A DNA stretch of 26,475 bases from Entamoeba histolytica HM-1:IMSS (Eukaryota; Evosea; Mastigamoebida; Endamoebidae), in contig NW_001915087.1 in NCBI RefSeq assembly GCF_000208925.1, positions 1 through 26,475 of the forward strand, in the 5' to 3' direction. Below, piece by piece: positions 1 to 6,834 of this stretch. The translations under genes and the position numbers were made by a program. The notes under the pieces were generated by a model, which searched no databases, was not told the DNA's origin, and saw only the letters and a list, made by a program, of their open reading frames with translations. Position 1 is the stretch's first letter, and every line of letters begins with the position of its first letter.

Positions 1-1277
1 CATATCATTTTCATTTATATTTTATCACTTATTATATGTTATAATAACATAACACATATGATTGAATATATAATAAACATCATGTTGAAGTTATACACAT
101 AAATAATAAACATAAAAAATAATAAAATATTTTTCATCAATAAAATATTATTAATCATTTTACATCATTATATTAGACACTTTTTTATTGAATATTTCTA
201 ATTTTTACATTAAAAATACACTTTTTATTTCCTCTTTCTTTTCTTCTCTTATTATTTCTTTTGTTTTATTACTCTTTATCCTCTTCTACTTTCTTTTTAT
301 TCTTTTTATATTATTTGTTTTTCATTGTTGTTTATATTTCTTTCTTCTATTATTTATCAATTTTATATTCATTTATTCTTTTTATTTCTTTTTTATTAGT
401 TCTTGAGTATTGTATATTTCTTTATTATTTCATTTGTGTATTATCAAAATATATGTTTTATTGATTTTATGTTGATCAAAATATTAAATATAATCAATAT
501 TTTAAATGTTAATTATTCATTATTTATTCTGAAATGTTGTGTATATTTATTATATTAAATGAATATGATGAATGAATATCAATATTATTGTTATTTGATT
601 TTAAAAAATAATAAATGAATATGAAATAATGAAATAAAATAATGAAGATAATGAAATGATAATGAAATAGAATAATCTAATATTGAACAAATTAAATAAA
701 GAATATATTGAATATATCATTAATGTTACTTTATTATTTGTTATTTCAATTATTAAATATTAATAAATTATTATTCATGAATATTTAATTGATTGATATT
801 TTACAATTTCATTTTCATTTTATTTAATAAATGAAATATAAATAATAAATGAATGAATAATAATGTAATATATGAAATAATAAAAAGAAAAGAAAGATAA
901 ATAATAAAGAAATATGATGTATTTAATATATAATATAATTTATTATCAAATATAATAATATCAAATGATGAATTATTTTTATTTCAAAATATTTTGCATC
1001 AATAAAAATGTTGCTAAATATTTTGCATCATTAAATTTTGCATCATTAAATTTTGCACTTTTTTTATTTGTTTCAATAAAATTTGCATCCTTTATTTTTT
1101 TCATTCTTTTCTTCTTTTATCATCTCTTTTGTTTTATTACACTTTATCTTCTTTCTTTTTATATTCTCTCCTTTCTACTTTTATTCTTTCTTCATCATAT
1201 TCTACTTCTTATTTTCTTTTTATTCTTTTATATCATTCATTCTCTTCTGTTTCAATTATTTGCTTTTTTTCGTTGCC
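1..1277. other. AT-rich low-complexity intergenic DNA
   Basis: No gene is supported here. The sequence is very AT-rich, with many short tgaa/ataat runs. Two pyrimidine-rich stretches (about 238-300 and 1103-1170) resemble each other, as do the 'catcaataaaa' segments upstream of them (about 130-150 and 990-1010), so part of this DNA may be an old duplication. Open frames in these T-rich stretches encode only Phe/Leu/Ile/Tyr-rich low-complexity peptides and are not credible genes. Confidence 0.7.
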
Positions 1278-1872
1278 AATCAGAAGATGGAAGAAATAAA
1301 CAGTGATGAAAGTAGTAATAGAAGATATATTACTAGAATAAACACGGAAGTAATCAATATCTTCAGATATTCAGCATCATTTGTAAATTGGAAAATAACT
1401 TAGATAAAATGGAAAAGGAGATAAGAAAATAAATAAGAAAGGCAAAATACAATGGTGAAACTCCAAAGATCGGTTGTATGTCCCTCTAGAAGAAATGGGT
1501 GAAGGATTAATAAATATAAGGGACGAATATGTTAATGAAATAATTAGAACAGTGATGTACTACTGTACCAGAGTGAAATAGGAAATAACATATTAGAGAG
1601 ATGGTACAGTAAGAAGGGAATATGGAATATAATTAAAAAACAATAATTCATAAAATAAATGAAACAAAAATAGAAGAAATAATAAATGAAGGGATAGAAA
1701 AGAAAAAAGAAAAAGAAGTAGTAGTGGAAATAAAAAAATTATTGACCAACCAATACATCAAAAAATTGAAGTGTCATCAAATAAGTGACACTTTAGAAGA
1801 TGGTTTGAGTCAAAAGGAGTAGATAAAACTGTTATAGTTAAAGCATGGAAGTCTATCAATATTAAGAAAAAT
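1278..1872 (+). pseudogene. LINE ORF2 fragment, truncated at both ends
   Basis: From 'aatcagaagatgg' onward the sequence follows the LINE copy at 8770-9207. It then continues past that copy's break and matches the right-hand LINE (reverse complement of about 20735-20870). It covers the part of ORF2 after the reverse transcriptase and stops before the endonuclease. It contains the in-frame TAG (1401-1403) also present in both larger copies, plus private indels. Target-primed insertion normally truncates only the 5' end, so loss of both ends suggests a later deletion or recombination. It ends about 40 bp from the stop codon of the convergent leucine-rich-repeat gene. It is certainly non-functional. 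Confidence 0.85.
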
Positions 1873-1910
1873 CTAATGAACAAAAATAAGAAAACTTAAC
1901 AAAAAATAAC

Positions 1911-3647
1911 TCAAATAGAACATATTTCTCCCAAAAAATCAGTGTGGAAATTTTTAAAATGAGGTTGTTCATTTTCAAAACTGATACATTGAATATAATC
2001 TACTTGATTTATCTGGAGGTGAGGGACAACTGGCTGAATTTTAAGTAAATGAAGATGACTTGGCAATACAAAAGAATCTATCTCCTTTCCATTTTCATAA
2101 GCAAAGCATTTTAAATTAGAGAAATGACTGAAATCCATATTAAGATTTTCTTTTATTCCATATAAATAAAGTTTCTGTAAAGTTGTAGGAATGACTACGT
2201 TTACTAACGTACCTCTTACATACAATGAAATTAATTTTAAAGGCATTAAGTCAATACATTCTGTAACTTCGTTTTCTATAAATAGATCTAACGACTGAAG
2301 AGATTGAGGAAAGTTCATTGGAAAAAGGAAATCACAAGAATGAATTTTAATAGATGATAAGTGAGAAGGTAGAAAAGTACTTGGAATGGATTTACGAGAT
2401 TTACATGAAATAAGAGAAAGGTCTAATAAAGAGTCTGGGAGTTGAGTAAAGATAATTGAACATTCAACAAGAATCATTTTTGTAAGTGAAGTCATTTTTA
2501 CAAAGTCATTATAAAGGATTGAACTAAATAATTCAATTTCTTTGATTTGAAGAAGTGGTTCTTCTATTATACATTGTGAATGAGTTAGTTTAATCGAGGT
2601 AAGGCAAGAAGAAAATGAAAGAGTGATTGGGTTTTGAGTATTAACAAGACTAAATGAAGATAATATTGGACAATTAATTACAGGATTTTCGGAAGGGGAA
2701 TTTAGTTCCAAATAAGTTAATGATGTAGGAAGTGTAATTGGTACTGAGTTTGTTTGAAGTGAAAGTGAACACAATTGGTTATAACTTGAAAAATCAATCC
2801 CACTAACAATATTCTCAGAATCATCATTTATATCATAATTTGAACTTATTGACCCTTGTCCATGAATGATTAATTTAGAAGGATAATATAATTGATTAAA
2901 TAAACAATGATTTGATTCATTAATATTCCATTTGAGCCACCCTTCTTTATTTTGATGAATAGTGAGATGATTTACATCTGAGTCTTTCCAATCATTAGAA
3001 ATAAGTAAAACATTTGAAATTGATTTTGAAAGAGGAAGTGACTCTATAAATGAACGAGAAGATTCGATAATAACTCTTTGTATTCTATACTCTGAAATAT
3101 GATTAACAAATTGTTGATCAAAACTTCCAATAATATGAAGTAACTTCATAAACTGTTGTGATTCAGGAAGGATATGAAGTAGATTAAGAGAAACGTTGTT
3201 TGATTCAATAGTCAACTGTTGAAGACGAGTAAACCCTTTAAAATTACCTTCAAAATGATGTAATTCATCAATGTAGAGATGAATATTAAGAATCCTTTTT
3301 TCAAAACCTTCTAAAAATTTAAAGTTATAAGAATAAAACCTATTTTGAATGACAAAGTCTTGACTCTTTTCTTTTAATTGTTTGAGAAATACTAAGAATA
3401 AATCAGCAGTAATTTTAATTGTATCAATTCTATTTAATATTTCTAATTCATTTCTCAGTTGAGAAGCAGGTTCAAGGATATACATATAAGAGTGTTGACC
3501 CATTTTATCAATAGCCATTGGATTTATTTTCATCATTTGGCAAGCATCCCAACATTTTTTATTAATTAAAATGAACTTAACAATAACACTAAAATGTTTT
3601 AAATAATTAAGAACAATTGATAAATAAACCTTTTCAAGTTGTTTCAT
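1911..3647 (-). CDS. Leucine-rich-repeat protein with F-box-like N-terminus
   Basis: The 578-residue single-exon protein starts at an ATG (MKQLEKVYLSIVLNYL) and ends in TGA. Residues 1-50 form a helical segment containing 'FILINKKCWDAC', which resembles the N-terminus of a large Entamoeba family of about 500-600-residue LRR proteins and looks F-box-like. From about residue 110 to the end there are irregular leucine-rich repeats with spacing such as LPxSLxxLxL (for example 'LPTSLTYLEL', 'LPDSLLDLSLISC', 'FPQSLQSLDL', 'LPSHLHLLKI'), the pattern seen in BspA-like or plant-type LRRs. No signal peptide or membrane segment is visible. Related family members are thought to mediate protein-protein binding; the partner is unknown. 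The gene lies 127 bp downstream of the Rab gene on the same strand. The family call comes from pattern recognition. Confidence 0.85.
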   Translation of the reverse strand: MKQLEKVYLSIVLNYLKHFSVIVKFILINKKCWDACQMMKINPMAIDKMGQHSYMYILEPASQLRNELEILNRIDTIKITADLFLVFLKQLKEKSQDFVIQNRFYSYNFKFLEGFEKRILNIHLYIDELHHFEGNFKGFTRLQQLTIESNNVSLNLLHILPESQQFMKLLHIIGSFDQQFVNHISEYRIQRVIIESSRSFIESLPLSKSISNVLLISNDWKDSDVNHLTIHQNKEGWLKWNINESNHCLFNQLYYPSKLIIHGQGSISSNYDINDDSENIVSGIDFSSYNQLCSLSLQTNSVPITLPTSLTYLELNSPSENPVINCPILSSFSLVNTQNPITLSFSSCLTSIKLTHSQCIIEEPLLQIKEIELFSSILYNDFVKMTSLTKMILVECSIIFTQLPDSLLDLSLISCKSRKSIPSTFLPSHLSSIKIHSCDFLFPMNFPQSLQSLDLFIENEVTECIDLMPLKLISLYVRGTLVNVVIPTTLQKLYLYGIKENLNMDFSHFSNLKCFAYENGKEIDSFVLPSHLHLLKIQPVVPHLQINQVDYIQCISFENEQPHFKNFHTDFLGEICSI

Positions 3648-3774
3648 AAACCTCTGAGGATAAAATAAAACAAATAAAAAAAAATTGTTTGAGGTTTATA
3701 TCAAACTTAAAAAAAAAGTTAAAACCTAAAAAAATAAAACAAATAAAAACCAAAAAAAATAAAAGAAGTTAAAT

Positions 3775-4474
3775 TTAACAAGCACAACCACTTTTTTTCG
3801 GTGTTTGTTGTTCTTCAGGTGTTTTGTCAATTTCCACTTTACTATCTGAAATTGGTTTAATAACTGGTTTGGTTTCTGATGCTCTTAGTCTTGTTTGTTC
3901 ATCACATATTTTCTGAATAATAGCCATAAATGCAGTTTCAACATTCTTTCCATCAAAAGCTGATGTTTCAAAAAAGAAAGCACCTATTTTCTTTGCCATA
4001 TCTTCTCCTTCTTTTATACTTACTTCTCTCATTTGTTCTAAATCACATTTATTTCCAACAATCATTTCAACAACTTTTTTGTCAGCATTATCTCGTAATT
4101 CACTTAGCCAACGATCAAGTGATTCAAATGATGATTTTTTTGTTACATCATAAACAACTGGTTATTTAGTAACTTTTAGTCTTTTAGTAACAAAATTTTC
4201 AAAATTTTAACAAACGTATTGCACCTAATGCACCACGATAATAAGCATTAGTAATTGCTCTATATCTTTCTTGTCCAGCAGTATCCCATATCTGTGTTCT
4301 AACTGTTTCATCATTATATCTAATTTGTTTAGAAGAGAATTCAACACCAATAGTTGATTTCTTTTCAGGATCAAATTCATCTCGAGTAAATCTTAATAAT
4401 AAATTTGATTTTCCAACTCCTGAGTCACCTATCATTACTACTTTATATAAATAATCATAATCATCCACGCTCAT
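3775..4474 (-). CDS. Rab11-family small GTPase (two exons)
   Basis: Exon 1 (4474-4216) and exon 2 (4157-3775) join across a 58-bp intron to give about 213 residues. All Ras-superfamily motifs are present: P-loop GDSGVGKSN, switch I STIGVEF, WDTAGQE, GNKCDL (NKxD box) and ETSAF. The N-terminal '[28 protein letters not shown]', '[18 protein letters not shown]' and the FETSA region are characteristic of the Rab11 subfamily, which controls recycling-endosome and secretory traffic. The C-terminus ends KKSGCAC, a CXC-type double geranylgeranylation signal. Splicing restores the conserved '[16 protein letters not shown]' segment, which supports the intron. The 5' flank is only about 200 bp to the SINE-A duplication and has a GAACTTTG motif and a TTTAAATA stretch. 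Entamoeba has several Rab11 paralogues, and which one this is cannot be decided here. Confidence 0.95.
4158..4215 (-). other. Spliceosomal intron of the Rab11-like gene
   Basis: This 58-bp intron begins GTTTGTTAAA and ends AACCAG on the minus strand. GTTTGT is the typical Entamoeba donor. Exon 1 ends with one base (C) of a codon completed by TT from exon 2. This phase-1 junction restores the Rab reading frame, Ile-Leu-Val-Tyr-Asp. Confidence 0.92.
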
Positions 4475-4672
4475 GTTCGTTATTTAAATTCTTCAAAGTT
4501 CTTTTTATTTTTATTTCTTTTTCTTTTTACCCTTCTGAACTTCGTTGTATTTTTAGAAAATTTTATTTTTATGATATAATAAAAATAGAAATGTTTTGCA
4601 ATTTATAACAAAAATCATCTTCTTATTTAAATATTTGTTTTTGATTGTTTTATCCTTTTTTTTTTTTATTTA

Positions 4673-4695
4673 TTCTTTCTTAATTGAAAAGGATA
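4673..4695. repeat. Left 23-bp target-site duplication of SINE-A
   Basis: The 23 bp here are identical to 5342-5364 and contain the core ctttcttaattgaaaag. They are preceded by a T-rich run. The core also occurs at two further element boundaries (19799-19815 and 19934-19950), so it may be a preferred insertion site or partly belong to the SINE head. Confidence 0.85.
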
Positions 4696-4790
4696 GGGAT
4701 TCGAAGATGGCACGTCAGAGACACCACACGAAACCCTAAAATAATCCCATGCTTCGAATCTCCCAGTTATCGTCTGGTTATGACGTGCCT
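4696..4790 (+). ncRNA. Conserved pseudoknot-capable SINE head
   Basis: Arm a (4696-4706, GGGATTCGAAG) pairs with 4752-4762 over 11 bp including one G-T. Arm b (4711-4719, GGCACGTCA) pairs perfectly with 4782-4790. The order a-b-a'-b' is a pseudoknot. Between a' and b' a small CCAG/CTGG stem fits (4763-4777). Arm a starts at the first base after the target-site duplication. The same topology can be drawn in SINE-B with base changes. The a' strand also reads gcttcgaatctcc, similar to a tRNA B box (GGTTCGAATCC), so an internal Pol III promoter is an alternative or additional role. No function is shown. Confidence 0.5.
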
Positions 4791-4871
4791 TTGGTGAGAT
4801 AATATCTATTCAACACTAACTGTTTATTATTATTAATATTTATTAGAAGTGAGTATTATAAAAGATTATTA

Positions 4872-4911
4872 TTCATTAACGTGTATTGTTCTTCATTAAC
4901 GTGTATTGTTC
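4872..4911 (+). repeat. 20-bp tandem repeat (2 copies) inside SINE-A
   Basis: The unit ttcattaacgtgtattgttc occurs twice without mismatch and is followed by a partial third copy. Internal short tandem repeats are a known feature of Entamoeba SINEs. SINE-B has a different repeat in the comparable place. Confidence 0.9.
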
Positions 4912-5341
4912 TTCATTATTAATTATAAGGATTATTATTTACTAAGGAGGTATTATGTATTAAGAATTATCATTTATTAAAGAAGACGCATATATAATTG
5001 ATATTGTTGCACAAAAATTAAACATAATGATATTATCAAGTAATAGGGTTTCTTTAAGGGGTGTCGAAGGTAAAAGGAGATGAGCTATAACAGTAAGTTA
5101 TGGATATACTCTCCTTAAAACAACAATATAGAGAATGAGAAATATTATATTACTCATTAAAATCAAAATAAAAGTCAGGCAGCAACTTAAATGAGGAACC
5201 ATTTAAGTCGAGCATGCTTGCAAAAACTTTATTTCAATAGAAATAAAGCGTGTTGAAGAAACTGATTCGCTCACTTCTCGACATGATGAAAAAACCTAAA
5301 AAATAAGGTTAATCATAATTGATTCCTTTTTTTTTTTTTTT

Positions 5342-5364
5342 TTCTTTCTTAATTGAAAAGGATA
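5342..5364. repeat. Right 23-bp target-site duplication of SINE-A
   Basis: This is identical to 4673-4695 and lies directly against the 5' end of the plus-strand LINE. The junction with the LINE creates a perfect 16-bp palindrome, aaaaggatatcctttt (5356-5371). Confidence 0.85.
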
Positions 5365-5374
5365 TCCTTTTCCA

Positions 5375-6834
5375 ATGCAGGAAATACAACAAATTTTATT
5401 GCCATTGTTATGGAGTAATGCCTTGATGTCTTGTAAAGAAAAGCAAACAAGACATAGAAATACAAGGTTAAATGCCAATAACAACAATAAAAGATATTCC
5501 AATTATAATAAAAGATATCACAATTATAATAAAAGAAATACTAAGAGAAAAGGGGTTAAAAAACACCAAAGACAAAGAAGAACGAATAAAAAACAGGATA
5601 AATACTGGAATAATAATGAATATACAAACAATAGACATAGATGGTTAACAATAAAAGAGATACATGAAAGAATAAAAGGAATAATAAATAAATGGGAAAA
5701 AGGAGAATATTCAGAAATACTGAAAAAATACGAAGGTAAAAGGAAAAGATGGTATGATATCCTTCAAGAAGTATATTCAATTAGAAAGAAAAAGAGAATT
5801 GGAAAAATGCAAGAAAAATTTAAGGAAAGAACAAAAGGATGGAAAGAAGAAGATATCCAAGCAATTGAAACAGAAATCAAAAGCAGAAATCCAATCAAAG
5901 AATTACAAAAAAGATGTAAAATGGCTAAAATAATAAATGAAACAGAAAAAGAAAGAAAAACACAAGAAGAAAACAAAGAAGAAACAAAGAATGAAGAGGA
6001 AAATTATAAAGAAAAAGAAGAAATTAAAGTACTTCAAAAGCAAATTAAAAAATTAGAAGAAGAAAATAAAGGATATCAAGCAAAAAGAAAGGAAGAAGAA
6101 CAAACCATCTCAGATGAAATGATGGAAAAAGCAAAAGAAATAGTCAGAAAAGAATTTGAGAAAGAGATAGAAAATATGAAAAAAGAAATTAAGAAGGTGC
6201 AAACAAATTATAATGAAAAGAAGAAAGAAAATGAAAAACTAACAGAAGAAAACATAAAATTACAAGGTGAAATAAATGAGATAGAAGGAAAATCATGGAA
6301 ATGAATAACAAAGAAGAAACCATTCGAAGTCTAAAATCCACTAAATGGAAGTTACAGAAGGAAAAGGATGAACAAAAGGAGAAAACAGAAGAGCTGAAGA
6401 AAAAAGGTGAAATACTGGAGAAGAAGAATAGTGTGTTAGAGGAAAAAGCGGAAGTACTAGAGAAGAAAATTGAGGAGCTGAAAAGTAAAATAAGAGATAA
6501 AGAAAAACAAATCTCTGAAATTCAACAAGCAGCAATAATAAGTCATGAGATTGCAGAAAGAACAAGAGAAGAATTAGACAACACACAAAAAGAAAATGAA
6601 GCACAAAAACAAATAATATCAAAACAACAAGATGATATTGAAAATTTTATTTCACAGAAGGAATTAGAGAAGAAGAAAACGATGACACTTGTGATAAATA
6701 CACACCCAGTAATGAGGAAAGCATCATCAGGAACAATGGAGATGAACGAAACTACTCCTATGAAAAAGACAGTAGTGGAAATCGAAGAGGAAAGCAATGA
6801 TTGTCAAAAAAAAAAAAAAACAAGAGATGATAAT
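5375..6834 (+). pseudogene. LINE ORF1, coiled-coil nucleic-acid-binding protein, frameshifted
   Basis: An ATG at 5375 opens a 309-codon frame that ends at 6304. A second frame starting at 6295 continues the same protein to the A-rich junction, so a single frameshift near 6295-6304 splits the gene. Joined, the length is about 480 residues, close to the roughly 500-residue ORF1 protein of EhLINE1. The N-terminal third is Asn/Arg/Lys-rich with an imperfect 21-bp tandem repeat (YNKRY-type units, about 5488-5545), suited to RNA binding. The rest is Glu/Lys-rich coiled coil (about residues 195-430). A Thr-Leu-Val-Ile-Asn and Pro-Met-Lys-Lys-Thr-containing tail precedes the A run. ORF1 proteins of this group bind LINE and SINE RNA. 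This frame reads through the 15-A run into ORF2. Confidence 0.85.

Larger units (their letters stand above)
4696..5341 (+). mobile_element. SINE-A: complete non-autonomous retroelement, structured head, T-run tail
   Basis: This 646-bp element has no coding capacity and is bounded by perfect 23-bp direct repeats. The head (4696-4790) contains two interleaved perfect inverted repeats and is homologous to the head of SINE-B at the right of the window. The middle has a 20-bp unit repeated twice in tandem (4872-4911). The 3' third (5074-5310) is a series of hairpins, and the element ends in a run of 17 T. Its last 112 bp are nearly identical to a 5'-truncated copy at 19816-19927. It resembles EhSINE-type elements in size, tandem repeats and flanking duplications, and would depend on LINE proteins. 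The tail differs from that of the LINE in this window, so its partner LINE may be another family. Confidence 0.85.

Noticed and set aside
188..464. Open frames of 67-72 codons on the plus strand
   Set aside because: They are composed almost entirely of Phe, Leu, Ile, Tyr and Ser, as expected from T-rich low-complexity DNA; two overlap in different frames and neither looks like a protein.
965..1403. Open frames of 106-113 codons
   Set aside because: They run from T-rich low-complexity DNA into the LINE fragment, so they are chance fusions across an element boundary.
3930..4169. 79-codon plus-strand frame
   Set aside because: It lies antisense to the Rab GTPase exon, which has all G motifs.
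5040..5290. Possible hammerhead ribozyme in the hairpin-rich SINE-A tail
   Set aside because: The strings CTGATGA and CGAAA in hammerhead arrangement are not present; only 'actgattcgc' was found.
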